The notes under the pieces are model-generated. The model made no database searches and had not been told where the DNA came from. It saw only the letters and a program-made list of their open reading frames with translations. DNA of 64,000 nucleotides from Tamarix chinensis (lineage: Eukaryota; Streptophyta; Magnoliopsida; Caryophyllales; Tamaricaceae), in NCBI GenBank assembly GCA_030549775.1, contig CM060177.1:67695638-67759637 (forward strand). Direction: 5' to 3'. The stretch's first letter is position 1, and every line of letters begins with the position of its first letter. The position numbers and the translations under genes are program-made. This document shows positions 45,769 to 58,897 of the stretch, piece after piece.

Positions 45769-48700
45769 TGTAATACCTTATCCTAAAATCCTTCAAAATG
45801 TGTTTAAATATATGTTGATATAAAATAAAGTAGTTTTTGTTTTGAAAAGGCCTTGAAATTTTAATAAAAATGTGAATTTCATGCATATCAATCAACTTGA
45901 TTTCCTAACCAATAAACTACTATGCTTTGAGATTGACAATTAGATTCTCAATGAACTAGTCGATGGGTTTGCTCAAATGGATCGACTAGTTATCTTGCGA
46001 TTTTAGATCCTTTTCAAATTTTTATTTAAATCACTTTATAATGTTTATAAAACTTCATAATAGTATCAATTTGGGCTAATAAGCATACTATGGTGCTTTA
46101 GGATTATTTTAAAATTATTAAGATTATTTTATGATTTTATTTAGTTAAAATTTGACAAAAGATATTTTTTGTGGCATATCTATCCTTTTCTATTCTACCA
46201 CTTTTCTCTCTCTTCTAAAAGATGAGCTACGTGTTTCAATTATTGCCCACCCTTCTAAAATTCTTCCCTCCTAGACTATACTTAGCCTCACTCCCCTTAT
46301 CAAGTGTTTCTCTTATGCTTGGTTACCCACACTCAACCAGACCATGTCGACCAACTCTCCCCCATGTATAATCCATTTCCAATTCACTTAACTCCTTACC
46401 ACCTACAACTTTTTCATTATCTCCATTTTCTTAGTGGAAAATTTTCCATATGTTGAATATTCCTTCATTTCCCCCCATTTCCTGTATAGGAAAATCGAGG
46501 TGTTCCTCTCATTTTCTTCCCTCCCTTTGTTGAATTCTTCTCCTAATCAATGTTTAGTTCCCCCTTGTTTCTCTTGATCAAAGAAGGGTTAAGGTTTGAG
46601 AAAGGTTAAAGATTCTAGCTTCATTTTTTTCATTTTCAGAAAAAATTAAGTTGTGTTTTTTTATTGTTGTTGTTGTTCTTATGATTGTATTTGATTTGGA
46701 ATATTTTTTCAAAAGGATTTTTAATGGTTTTGACGTTTGATTCACTTTGGAATCAAGGTCACTCTAGATAACCATTAAGTTGGAATTTTGTTCTAGAAGA
46801 TTTTATATAAGGTAAGGCATTATTATCTTTAATATGAATGATGTTTATGTTTCTTATTGTGGTTCCATATTCTTGGTGTGTTTTTATTGTGCATGGGCTA
46901 ATTGTATTTTAATATTTGAGCATGTGGTAGATTTTCTTTCAAAATTGAAGCATGATTTGGTTCTCTAATTTAATGCATGATTTAGTAGTTTGAGCATAGT
47001 TTCATTTAAATGCCTAAATTGTCATGTATCAATGTAATTTTTTTATTTGCAATATGTCTTTTCATGTGCTTTATAATAAAGAAGCATGTTATAATTAACA
47101 TGGTAAAGTTTGGTGAATATTGGTATGTTTATTGTAAGTGAGATTGCTATTTTATACGGACTAGTAGATTGGCTCATTGAACCCATTGACAATTTATGTT
47201 AAAAATCACATGGTTAGGAAAAAAATTTCATCTGGTAGTGAGAACATTAGATTGGCTTGATGAACCAGTCAACTCATTTTTAAGAATAGTCAATCAGTTT
47301 GCCAAACCCATGTACTAGTAACTTTGTGACAAAAGTGGTCTGGTCTCTACTTCGTTGCATTGACTAGTTAGATAACACCCATCAAATGGTTTACCACGTA
47401 TAGTCGGTAAGCGATATCAACCAATTGACCACTCTTATGGTGTTAAAAAAAATTTATTTAGGTCAAATTTGTAACATACTAGTTAACATATCTTAGGGGC
47501 CGATCGACTAGTTTGGCTATATTTTGCCTAATATGTTGTTAATTGTAGTACTTCTTTTTAATCTTTTATGTTAATAGTTCCATGTAATTACAACATTTAA
47601 ATGTTTATTTCAACAATTTTAATCCTATTATTAATAAGAATCATAACACTGATATTTGGGACTTGAACTAAGTAAGTGTAGTATCATCTCTAAACAAACA
47701 ATTGGTGGTTTTTATGCCTGGTGATATTTTTGGCATTATTACTTCAAAACACTGAATAAAGATAATAATAATAATAATGGAATTTAATTGCGTTTGAAGT
47801 TATCACTCAGAAACACCTAGTTGGTTTCTTTTATGCTTTTATATTTTGTGTTATCACTAGGAATCACCCAATTAGTTATTTGTGAAATTAATCTATGATT
47901 TGTGATATCAATTGATAACGAATAAATATGAATAAGATTTTGTTTAAAAAATTTTCTCCCACTCTTGGGATAGTAGATTGAGAGTCAGCGAGCTAGTCAC
48001 CTTGTGGTTTATCTTTTTTCACTCGATACCTATTTCTTTCTCTACCATTTTACAGTTAGTAGTCGTTTGATGAGTTATCCTAGTACAACCCTCTTGGTAC
48101 TTCATATTATCCATTACGTAGGTGGGTGTGGTATCCAAAATTTTTGGCCTTCGCGGTGAAGGAATTTAAGGTGTGTTGTATGAGGTAGCCTATTAATAGT
48201 CCTAATGATGTACTTCGACCATATGTGGTCGGTGTGGTATCATTGAAGAAAGGCCCTTTGATATATGCTTATCCTATATGGTGGTTATGGTACCCTATTG
48301 TGTTTTTTTCTTACCTTAACTCTTTTTAATGATGGAGAACTAGGTGTGGTCGAAAAACTACCTTATTTACTGGAAATTATGTGATTACTAAAGAAATAAA
48401 TATAATATGGCTTACATTATGTGGATTGTTATGCATCTATCGTAGTATTGTTCTTCCATTATATTCATGCAAGCATCCTTGTGTTATTACTATCATCAGC
48501 CTAAGTATTAATTTATATTGGTATGCTTATCATCATGCTACATGAACCTTAGGGTGTTTTAGGTAGTTTGTTTTACGAGTACTTCATCGTATTGATATTG
48601 TACTTATGTGGTTACTATGATGATCCACCTTCTTGCACAGGGATCAAATATAATTTAAAAAGGTATAATTCTCTATTAGAGTATGCGAAAGGTGATGAAG

Positions 48701-49089
48701 TGAGCTAGTTGATGCCCATTGCTTGGGGTTGGAAATTTATATTTATTCTTAAGAGTCAAGCTAACCGGCTAGAGGTATTTTTCCCGCCACATTAGGATGT
48801 TTTGGTTCATTCCATTATTTAAACTCTTTGCTTTGATTTCCCACCACTAGAAAGCTCATACTCTTCTTGTCTATATTATTGTTATCATGTTTTATTTCAA
48901 TATTACTATTTTATTAAGCATCCATCATTTTGTTCAATGTTCCATTTTATCTTGCAATAGGAATGGTTAGGTGGTAACACACCTCTCTCATGGTTGATAT
49001 AGCAATAAAATTCATCAATTTTACTTTTCAAACTCATATGCATTGTATACGAAATGAAAGTTTCTCGTTTGTAAACTAGGAGAGTTACA
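45769..49089 (+). repeat. Element A 3' LTR
   Basis: It starts TGTAATACC and ends GAGTTACA. It is collinear with the 5' LTR and uninterrupted, so it gives the intact length of about 3.32 kb. It carries the 54-bp unit array (47,680-47,890) and the GTGGTATC block (48,060-48,300). Confidence 0.75.
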
Positions 49090-52000
49090 ACAACCTAGGA
49101 TTAGGTATGACATCATAGTCTAAACAACCAATATAACCCATTCCATTTCCTTATCTTATTAACCATTTATTCCACTTTATTCGAGACTAAAACTAAAGTC
49201 AACTAAAGCTAGCAATTTATATAATCATTAGAGAAATAATAACATGTCTAAATAAGGCCCAAAGGATAATGGGTTAACCACACTTACAAAGAATTTAAAA
49301 TAGATTAGAAATAACAAGGGAATTTAGTCAACTGTTATGGCAAATCAGTTGACTTATTGAATTCCTTAGTCACTAAAGTGATAGGTTGTCTTAGTTAGCT
49401 AAATATCTAAAACAAACTTTGACCAAATATGAATAATCAGTCTATTAAAGTGTCACTTTTTTCAACAAAATGGAAGCCAGGTACTCATTAGTAGATCAAA
49501 AACACACATTTTCTAATGTTACAAGTTTACACATAAATTTTCATTTCGTAAGATAACCCTCCCTTATAAATGCCCTCTTCTTGTCACTCCTTAATTCACT
49601 CTATACTTGATATAGCCTCTCCCAAGACTAGATATTCCTTCCCTTAACTCCTATATGTGTCGTCCATCATCTTCACCATTTTATTCAATCAAAGCTCTCC
49701 ATAGCATATATACCATTGCTAGTGGTGCATCAAAATCTCACACAACTCCACCGTACCTATGTAAATATCCCACACAAGTTATACCTTAGTTGCACCAAGC
49801 TGTCATGCAACTTGCATCTTTCAACATCCATACTTTAGCTATGGAAAACTTCCACACCGAGCACCACATAGAGGTATGACATTCCTATGAAACCACTACC
49901 ATCTTTTCACCACAGACTCATGCAAGACACCTCACAACTGCACCACCGATTGGCATCTTTACTCCCTTTATGTTAAGTTCCATTTTCTCTAGGTTTACTC
50001 CATTTTCCATCCTCCTTTATCTTACCCTTTCATGGGTTTTTTCCCTAAGATCTAACATTATGCTTATTTTGGTTTTTAGGGTATTTTCTATTCATATTAG
50101 AGGATGATTCTTACGATTTATAATTTCATAGAAATTGGATGTGCATTAGGTAAATATATACATCGTAATTAGGGATTTGTAAGCAATGCTTTTTTTAAAA
50201 CTCAGTTTTGGTATTGTTGCATGGATAATATCATTATGATAATATATATGAATGTGCATTAGGTAAATATATACATCGTAATTAGGGATTTGTAAGCAAT
50301 GTTATTTTTTAAAACTCAGTTTTGGTATTGTTGCATGGATAATATCATTATGATAATATATTTGCATAATGTTACATGAGGTGTTGTTTTGTATTATGGA
50401 AAAGTGAGAAAAATGTGAGAGTATGTGATTATATACATTATTGGTTAACTTCGGTTTTATACACTAAGAATGTCAGAATAAATCATTATCTAACTTGAGA
50501 TATGATTTTTCACTCTTATTAATATTTTAATTATTTTCTTTGGGATATGTGTTAGAGGTTGAAATATATTATGATAGGGACTCATAGGATTTTTGTAAAA
50601 TTATGGTGATTTTGGTAATCTTATGGGTGTTTTGGTGAATATGGGTTAAATATAAAATCTTTAGTATATTAATGTGATAGTTTGATCAAGTATGCTAAAT
50701 ATATAATATGGGATACTTGGAGTAATTTTTAAGTAACCTAAGCCCATTAAAATTAGAAACCAACTTTAGTTAGGGATAATAACCCTAGAGGTAGGATTGT
50801 TATCTCATGTGTAAAATATTTGAGTTACACCTCATTTTTTTACTCTAGTGTTAGTAGTCGTATTTTATGAACATATACTTAGTTTTACGTTTGGATGATT
50901 TTTATGGCAAACCTTATGCCTAATTAATGAAATTGGGATTTCATAGGGATTTATGATTAAAAACCATGGAGGTAGGGCTATTATTACATGTGCAAGATCA
51001 TGAAGTGAGAAATTTGTTGGTTAAATGAGTATTACAGAAGAATTTATTCTATCTTTATGATATTAGGGTTTTATAAGGGAATAATGACAATCTTCTTGAG
51101 TGATGTCCCAGTCATCATGTGGTTGTTTTTTATGTGTCTTCTATATTTATGTTTGATCTAGACTATTTACCATGTATCATTATATTCATGTTTATCTATT
51201 TCCATCAGGATAAAAAATAGTTAATAAGGCATTAATCACTTAAAGTGAAATATCATGTGAGTTAGGATTGAGGTGAGTCCATTCTACTAGATGATAATAG
51301 TAGCCTAGGGCATTTTACCTTAAGAGATGTATCAAACCATTCCACCAGTTTATGAATGATTTCTAGGAGCGTATTACATAGGGAGGTGTTGGGTCGTTTC
51401 CAATTGATGATAATATTGGTAAGGCAAGTTCTTTCCTAACAGCTACTTCAACCCTTTCCACAAGATTAATTATAATCGGGGTGTGAACTCAATGTATATA
51501 AGAAATAGATTATGGTTGCTGCTAATAATTGAACTCTGATTCATTTTTCTTCAAGCATCATATCATGTTTAATTAATTTTCTTTTGTTGTTATTCTATGT
51601 GACTTTATGTAATATAGGTAACCTTGTTATAACTCTAATGATACCTTACTCAATAGAAAACATACTTATCCTTCTTTTCATAGGTGCTACTCATTCCCAT
51701 GAGAAAATGATACAGATGATTATTAATGAGCCAATGAGAACTCCTTGGATTACTTTACTACATATGATGCTTTTCTTAGGGAAGAATGATTTATATGTAA
51801 TATTAGGGTTGGACATAGAGTTGTGTTATTAGGTTATTACATTTTTATTTTGATATCATCCTAGAATCTTAGTTCTAATGGATGCCTTTTGATATATTTT
51901 GATATTATACTCAAAGTTAACCTCTAAACTATTATTGAAGTTATGAAAATCTCATCCTCTATATATCATGTTTTAAGTTTTGACATTTTTATTCAATATG

Positions 52001-52480
52001 ATGATGGTATGATAAGACATACTTATGTGAAGCATGGCAGTAACCCCTAACTATATTGTTATTATGATTCTACTAGAATAGATTTTTAGTAGAAACTTTT
52101 ATGGGGTTACACATATATTAATATTAATTTAAAATAAATAAGGAAATTAAATCTATTACCCCACATTTATATAAGACTTATTGAATGGAAACTATGGTGT
52201 TTAATAAAATTTGATAATGTTTGGTATTGACATAGAACTATAATTCGGATTTGAATAAAGATAAGGAAATTGAATAAAGTTATATATTAGGAATACTAAT
52301 TGACTTCATAGTTTTAACCAAGGGGTTTTGTTCTAAAAAATTGATTAACTAGTTTTGGGAACGGATCCTAGAATCCTAATGATAAGATCTATATAGTAGC
52401 CATAGTTGTGGACTTTAAGAGTTCCTCCATCATGAGCTAGTGCTATCAGTCATACCATAAAATCCAAAGATCAGAAGCCT
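49090..52480. other. LTR-like stretch, possibly 5' LTR and leader of element F
   Basis: No protein is recognisable. The sequence has the texture of the other LTRs: a pyrimidine-rich part at 49,560-49,990, repeat-like GTATTACATAGGGAGGTG wording at 51,370, and GGTTATTACA at 51,833-51,842 followed by TGATATCAT, a poor PBS match. I suspect a 5' LTR of F from about 49,106 to 51,842, but no second copy was found to prove it. Confidence 0.35.
50141..50366 (+). repeat. 113-bp tandem duplication
   Basis: Copy 1 (50,141-50,253) and copy 2 (50,254-50,366) are almost identical, both starting GTGCATTAGGTAAATATATA. Differences are a few bases around a T-run and near the end. Confidence 0.9.
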
Positions 52481-52599
52481 TACCTATTTTAGTAGGTTTA
52501 GGGCTTATATAGTTCTTAAGGGGTTCATTTATGAGGAGGCCTAAATGTGATTGGCCAATTAGAGGCAAAGCATCATGCTGGTGTAGTATCTCTATCCTT

Positions 52600-53945
52600 T
52601 CGACATGCATATTGTTTGACTCTAGTGCATCATATTATTTTCTGTCATCCGCATTTTTAGCTTGAGTTGTGTTATATCTTTCCAATGGTACTTTCATTTA
52701 TGTTGTGTTGCCTTCTATGGATAAGACTGTATGTGCTAGGGTCTATAAAGGGATGGCCTTGAGAGTGGGAGGAGTAGAAATTCCATGAGATCTCATGGAG
52801 CTTGAAGTGGCATTTTGATTTGATAGTCGAAATAAACATGTTAGAAAAGTTCTAGACATTAATAGATTGCCCATGGAACATGTTGTTCTTTAAAGACCAA
52901 AGGGTGTTAGGTTTTAGGGATTAGAGTTTACTATGGAAATATTTCCAATAAAATAACCGATATCTAAAGCATACCACATCACATTTGTAGAGATGAAAGA
53001 TGTTAAGGCTCGATTGGAAGACTTGTTAGAGAAGGCTACATTCAACTAAGTGTATTGCAATAGGGAGTGCTAGTCATATTATTTCTTCATAAGCATGGGA
53101 GAATGAGACTCTGTATGAACTATTGAGGGTTGAATCAAATATCCATTGCTAAGGGTCGACGATTTTTTTGACCTACTCAAATGATATATAATGTTATCCA
53201 GGGTTGATTTTTGTTAAAGTTAACATCAATTAATGAAATTGGAGTAAGATATTCCAATGATGGCATTTTGAACAAGATATGGACATTATAAGTTCATAAT
53301 AATGCCTTTTCGAATCACTAATGTAGTAGTAGCATTTATGTCACTTATGTACTAGATTTTTAGAAAATGTTTAGATCAATTCATCATAGCTCTCATCAAT
53401 GATATCCTCATCTACTCTAGTGACAGAGAGAGGCACAAAAAACATTTAAGGTAGGACTTGGCATTGTTGAGGACACACTAGTTATTTGTTAAGCTTTTGA
53501 AGCCATATGGTTTTCCTTTGGCATGTAATTTCAAAGGATTGTGTGGCAGTAGATCCTTTCAGGGTTCTAGTAGTTTTTGAATTAATGGCCACCAGCAGCT
53601 TTAATTAACAAGGTGAAAATTTTTCTAGGAGTAGCTAGTTACACTATAGGTTTGTCATGACTTCAACTTCAGAGAGTTGAAGAGGTTTTTAATTACCACC
53701 CTATTGCTAATGTTACTATGTAGATGAGATGGTTTTTTAACTATATAAGGACGCTTGTAAGTACTGGTTAGGTTACCAACTAATTCAACATGAGAGAGTG
53801 ATGCATATGCATCTTAGAAACTAAAGCACCATAACTCGAACTACCCAATAGATAATTTAGAGCTCATTGCAGTAGTGTTTGCCCTTAAAATTTATACGCA
53901 TTACCTCTATGGTTTTCAATACTAGTTCTAAACCAATCATAGGAC
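52600..53945 (+). pseudogene. Element F protease, RT and RNase H part 1
   Basis: The protease reads LFDSSASYYFLSSAFLA (about 52,613, catalytic Asp retained). RT has GRMRLCMNY at 53,095, IIMPFRITNVVVAF at 53,290, and ALINDILIYSSDRERH at 53,389, where the YxDD-equivalent box (normally IDD) has become IND. RNase H has NYPIDNLELIAVVFALKIYT and HYLYG (53,845-53,920). Many stops and frameshifts are present. The segment ends in the RNase H target of LINE-3. Confidence 0.75.
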
Positions 53946-53980
53946 TATTAAGTACATTTTTTTTTAGGAAAAACATGAAT
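53946..53980. repeat. LINE-3 target-site duplication, left (35 bp, imperfect)
   Basis: It runs from TATTAAGTAC to ACATGAAT and matches 58,863-58,897 at both ends, with differences at 7 positions in the middle. Confidence 0.7.
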
Positions 53981-53992
53981 ATTATATCATAA

Positions 53993-56900
53993 TCATAAAG
54001 TACAGACGAGATTGTAGAAATGATCAACCCTTCCTATCAAACTAACAAACTTTTCCTTTTGACTAGAATGAAGGCAAAGAGATGACATAGTCAATGAAAT
54101 CTTATCAGCTACCCCTCTCAAGTCCCAATTTCTACTAGGAAAATTACAATTATTCCTAGCTTTCCAAACTTCATAAAGAGCCACAACATAAAAACTTGAA
54201 TAGAATTGGGAAACTCCAGCCTTTCTGTGTCTACTTCTTACCATTGAATGAAAGAATCTCTCAATAGAGCCATATCCGATTCTTAACCCACGTGTCTTAC
54301 TTATAGCAAACCAGAGCTTCTTCAATTCAGTACATTGACATAAAAGATGCAACACAGATTCATTTTGAGTACAAAAACAACACCTCTGATTGATGGAAGG
54401 CAAGAAGGTGCTGATATAATCCTTAGTGGGGAGCTTGGGCTGGGCAACTAACCATAAAATAAATTTATGTTTGGGAGCTGCAATACTGGACCATACAAAA
54501 CTTCTCCAGGCCACCTTACGTATAGAAAATCTTATAGAGTCATAAACCTCAGCAATAGAATACAACTTATCTCTCTCCCATTGCTGGAAAACAGGAAGGA
54601 GATGAGGTCTGACAGAAAAAATTTTATACAATAACCCTGAAGCTGTATAGGGTCACTTGCACGAAAACAGCTCATGCCTTTTGATATAATAAGCATGCAC
54701 CCATTTAATCCAAAGACCATCCTTATCCTGATATAAATGCCACAACAACTTACCCACAGCTACTATATTCTATGTACACAACTCCAAAAGGCCTAATCCC
54801 TCTTCTTTCTTTGGTAAACAAACCACCCTCCATGCCACTAATGCTTTTTTATTAGAAGAAATCTTACCAAACCAGAGGAAAGTTCTACAAATGGCCACCA
54901 CTTTTTGAATATTCTTCTTGGGGAGAATAAAAATTTGTCTCCAAGAATTAGTAATACCAGAGATGATAGATTGCAAAAGTTGTAATCATCCAGCATAGGA
55001 CAGAAGTCGATTAGCCCAATGTTGCATACAACCATAAATTTTATGAACCAGTCCCATCATGTCTGCTGCCTTGAGCCTGGAAGAATCAATAGGGAATCCC
55101 AAATATTTGAAAGGAAAAGTTCCATCTTGAAAGGGGAGAACATATTTAATTTCTTGCTTTAACTGCTGAGAAGATCCACCCAGGAAAACCACACTCTTGG
55201 TAGAGTTAATATGGAGGCCTGAGCAAGAAGAGACGTTATCCAAAACCTCCTTAATGGCTTTGACAGAACTGACATCAGCTTTGCAGAAAATCAGTAAATC
55301 ATCAGCAAAGCTCAAGTTAATGATTTTCATCTTCTTACACTTAGGATGTCCCTGAAACTCATTTATACTCTATAGGGATTGGAAAGCCCTATTCAGATAC
55401 TCCATAGTAATAACAAACAGAAAAGAAGACAAGGGATCTCCCTGTCTAAGCCCTTTCATTCCTTTAAAAGGGGATTGCATCCTATTGTTAATGGACAAAG
55501 AATAAGAAGCTGAAGTAACACAAGCCATAATTAACTTGACAAAATGTAGAGGAAAGTGAAGGCCTAACAAGACCTTTTCCAAGAAAATCCAATCCACAAA
55601 ATCATATGCTTTCCTCATGTCTATCTTCAGCATACACCTTGGTGAAATGTTCTTCCTATTATACATATGCAACAATTCATGAGCCAACAACACATTATCA
55701 CCAATTCTTTTGCCCTTGACAAACCCTAATTTTGAAGGATGAATGATGGAAGGTAAAATACATTGCAATCTTCCTACAAGGACCTTGGACAAAATCTTGT
55801 ATACCACATTGCAACAAGCTATAGGCCAAAAATCAGCAAACTTAATAGCATTCACATATTTGGGAATAAGAACAAATTTAGACAAACCCATAAAAGAAGG
55901 TACATAAGCTGTTTGAAAACACGTTCTTATTACCTGATACAAGTCCTCACTTACCACATTCCATGCAGACTTAAAAAAACCAGAGGTAAAGCCATCAGAT
56001 CCAGGTGCTTTGAGATTTCCTATTGACTAGAGAGCTGCTTTTACCTCCTACATTGTGACAGGACATAACAGATCATGTTGATTTTGAACAGATAGAAAAG
56101 GACCCAAGTTCAGCACATTCTCTGAGACTAAACTTGTAGCATCACCTCTCTGACCCAGTAACTTTTTGTAAAAATCCACAAAAGCTAGGGCAATAGCATC
56201 ACTGTCTGATGAAACCTGACCTGAGTCAAGCTGGATCAGTCTAATGAAATTATGCCGTTGTCTTGCCTTCATAACAGAGAAAAAATAATGAGAGTTTGAA
56301 TCACCCAACTGCAGCCATTTAATCCCACACTTCTGCTTGAGAAAAGATTCCTCACAAGAGGCTAAAAATTCATAAGATTTTAAAGAAAATTTTTCTTCCT
56401 CTTGCAAAGAAAGATTAGCAGGATTCAAAGATAATACCTCTTGACTCTTCTTCAACTTCTCTCTAGCCAGCTCAACTCTTGAAGAAAGGTCACCAAAGTT
56501 TTGTTTAGTGAAGACTTTCAATTTGGACTTAATAATCTACATATTCACTTGGAACATCTTAAAAATATTTTTATGAGGCTGACTCTTCCAACAATCAGCA
56601 ACCAGAGTAATGAAATTAGGATGCAAAGTCCATATGTCATAGAATTTAAAAGAACTCTGAAACTGAGGAGGAGAAACATCCAAGTTAACCAATGAAGAAT
56701 TGTGATAAGAAAAAAGAGTCTCATTCAAATGAGCAGAAGACAAAGGTAACTTGGTTAACCAGGGAGTATTAACCAGAACTCTATCCAATTTGGCCATGAT
56801 TAAATTATCCCCCATACTCCTATTAGACCAAGTGAACTTGAGACCTGAAAACACAATGTCATGCAGTAAAACAGAATGCAATAATCCACTACATCAGTTA

Positions 56901-57375
56901 CATCTGCATAGTTGATGGCATTTCCTTGGAACTTCTAAGTAGCTTGGAAAACCACATTGAAATCCCCTATGACAATCCAAGGATCAGTAACTACCTGATA
57001 ATCAAATAAGGCCTACCAAAGAGATTTCCTTTCACAACCTATATTGAAACCATACACAAAAGAAGCATAGAACTGCAAGCTAAATTGAGTAGCAAAGACT
57101 AAAATATGTAGTAATTACTCATTACTAAAGATGAGCTGGACATTCCAAACCCTACTATCCCATATACACCAAATTCTCCCATTTGGATGAGGGCTATAAT
57201 TATCTAATCTACTCCAGTGATATCCCAGTTTATGTAGAATACCATTAGCATTGACACTATTCACTCTGGTTTCCAAGAGACCAAATAAGGACACTTTATG
57301 CACTAAAAGCCAGTGCTTAAGCTCCTTCTGTTTATAGGACTTATTAAGCCCTCTAACGTTCCAAGCTCCTATCAT
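53993..57375 (-). pseudogene. LINE-3 ORF2: AP-endonuclease, reverse transcriptase, zf-RVT
   Basis: It starts MIGAWNVRGLNKSYKQKELK (57,375), with GLLETRV following; the N-terminal endonuclease is one frame off the rest. GDFN is present at ~56,970, GLKFTWSN at 56,840, and the SDH motif has become SYH (56,700). From 56,881 to 53,993 everything lies in a single frame, interrupted only by stops: linker to 56,048; RT with FVLIPKY, LGFVKGKRIGDNVLLAHELL, MLKIDMRKAYDFVDW, GLRQGDPLSSFLF (to 55,370), then LSFADDLLIFCKAD (~55,310, catalytic box intact); thumb; then the zf-RVT domain CCFCTQNESVLHLLCQC (~54,370) and tail. About 3.4 kb, near the full ORF2 length. Confidence 0.85.
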
Positions 57376-57429
57376 TTGAGTCTGATTGAGGAGCCAAAGG
57401 ATTAATAGGATTAAATGCCTGTAAGGCTA

Positions 57430-58805
57430 ATGGTTATGCATGTTCTTGCAGGATATCATCAGTAAGAGATAAACATGCATACCTATTCTTTGAACAGACA
57501 GTATTAGAGGACTTGATATTCTTGGACATAAAAGTTTTCCCTTCTTTAGGAGGAACCAACTTGTCCTTCCCTGAATGTAAAGAACTGACAGGAGGACTAT
57601 AAGATAAACTAGGACCAGGAACATTGGGATCAATCGGCATTGACTCCATATCCACCTTCTGGATTAACTGCTGAGACCCAGAATGCATCAGAGGAACCTT
57701 ACGCTAGACTGAGTCACCTTTCTCCCCTTGTGATCGACCTGCAGCACTAGGGACAGAAATAACAGCATGATCATCCCTCTGCACTCTTGAAACCTTCTTG
57801 CATTTATTAGTGGAGTGACCAGCCTCATGAAATGAATTGCAGAAACTAGGTCTCCATTCATATATAATTCTTTGAGTCAAGATATCACCATCAGGATCAA
57901 TTAAGTCCACAGAATCAACCAACTTTTTAGACACATCCACTTCAATCAACATGTGAGCAAAAGAGATTCTGTATCCTGTAGAAGTTACTCCATCCAAGTG
58001 AAGTGGCCTGCCAATAGCACTACCAATTCTACTCAATGAATCCACATCCTAATAATCTAAAGGCAGGTTAATAATTTTCACCCACAAAGGCATAAACTGA
58101 AACTTTTCCTTAGTGAATTGAAACCTACGATGCCATGCCTTAAGAATAAATGGTTTGTTGAAGACATCCTAATAAGGTTTAGATAAAACCAAAAGATTCA
58201 ATCTTGAAAACTACAAAACCCTGGTCATGAAGTAACACCTTCGGTTCTCGGATACCTGACCAGTTTCTTTTAACATAACCAACCAATTGAGACATGGTTG
58301 GTCGAAAACCAATAACATAACCAACCACATCCCATTGCTATTCGTGATAATTCTTCTCCACCCTGTCTTTCTGTAATGTAACCTGAATCCTATCCCCAAC
58401 CCTCTCAGGAAGAATATAAGACAGAGAAGCGCCTTGAAGAGGAAGACGATTAACTACAATCAAGTCCTTCCATGATGAAACCAAGGGACAGGGGTGCACC
58501 TGCTCAGGATTCAGCGGTTGACGAAAATCCAAACTAGAAGGATCAATTCCTTTATCATGAATAGGGATACCAAAATCAGACATAGCATTTGGTTCATAAT
58601 TAGTAGCCCTAATAACATCTCCCTAATTGACATTGTGCTCTGCATGGACCATGCATGACGGGTCCTCATGAGATATAGATTGATCCAAAACCTCAAGAGA
58701 ACCATGACCATCCTCTGCCTGATCAATCCCAGCGATCACTACAATAGAACTCCCTAAAGCCATCTTCTTCTTCTTGGCAGCCAAAGCACTCCTCGTGCGA
58801 GCCAT
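57430..58805 (-). pseudogene. LINE-3 ORF1 (Gag-like)
   Basis: It starts MARTRSALAAKKKKMALGSS at 58,805 and soon shifts frame (58,583-58,338, then 58,045-57,704, then 57,688-57,434). The 58,045 segment has the LINE ORF1 pattern IGRPLHLDGVT...AHMLIEVDVSKK...YEWRP and a zinc knuckle FCNSFHEAGHSTNKC in which the second cysteine is Phe. The C-terminal part is low-complexity Ser/Pro. It would have bound LINE RNA. Confidence 0.8.
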
Positions 58806-58862
58806 AGAGGAGGAGGAGAGAGGAGAGAGCTCATAGGGTTTTTTTTAGTTGTGATGAGTGTT

Positions 58863-58897
58863 TATTAAGTAGATTTTCACTTTAGAAAAACATGAAT
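58863..58897. repeat. LINE-3 target-site duplication, right (35 bp, imperfect)
   Basis: It runs from TATTAAGTAG to ACATGAAT. In element F's frame both copies encode the IK.IF...KH segment of RNase H. Confidence 0.7.

Larger units (their letters stand above)
15183..49089 (+). mobile_element. Gypsy element A: old chromovirus-like element, split by nested insertions
   Basis: The 5' LTR (15,183-18,529 plus 32,065-32,257) and the 3' LTR (45,769-49,089) align along their length. Shared landmarks are TGTAATAC at the starts, TTTATGATTTTAT near offset 370, the GATATTTGGGA...ATCATCTCTAAACA block, ATTGCTTGGGGTTGGA near the end, and TGCATTGTAT...TTACA at the ends. A PBS follows at 32,261, and gag, protease, RT, RNase H, integrase and C-terminal pol remnants follow in the sense direction. 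Without the insertions the element would be about 10.8 kb. Candidate 5-bp flanks (TAAGA; ACAAC) do not match, so the outer ends may be shifted or eroded. Confidence 0.75.
53981..58862 (-). mobile_element. LINE-3: full-length antisense L1-type LINE
   Basis: On the minus strand there are about 57 bases of leader, ORF1 (58,805 to ~57,430), ORF2 (57,375-53,993) with endonuclease, RT and zf-RVT, and a short 3' end (ATGATTATGATATAAT) instead of a poly(A). It spans 4,882 bp and is flanked by a 35-bp imperfect duplication. It belongs to a different subfamily from LINE-1a/LINE-2, judged by its tail. Confidence 0.9.
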
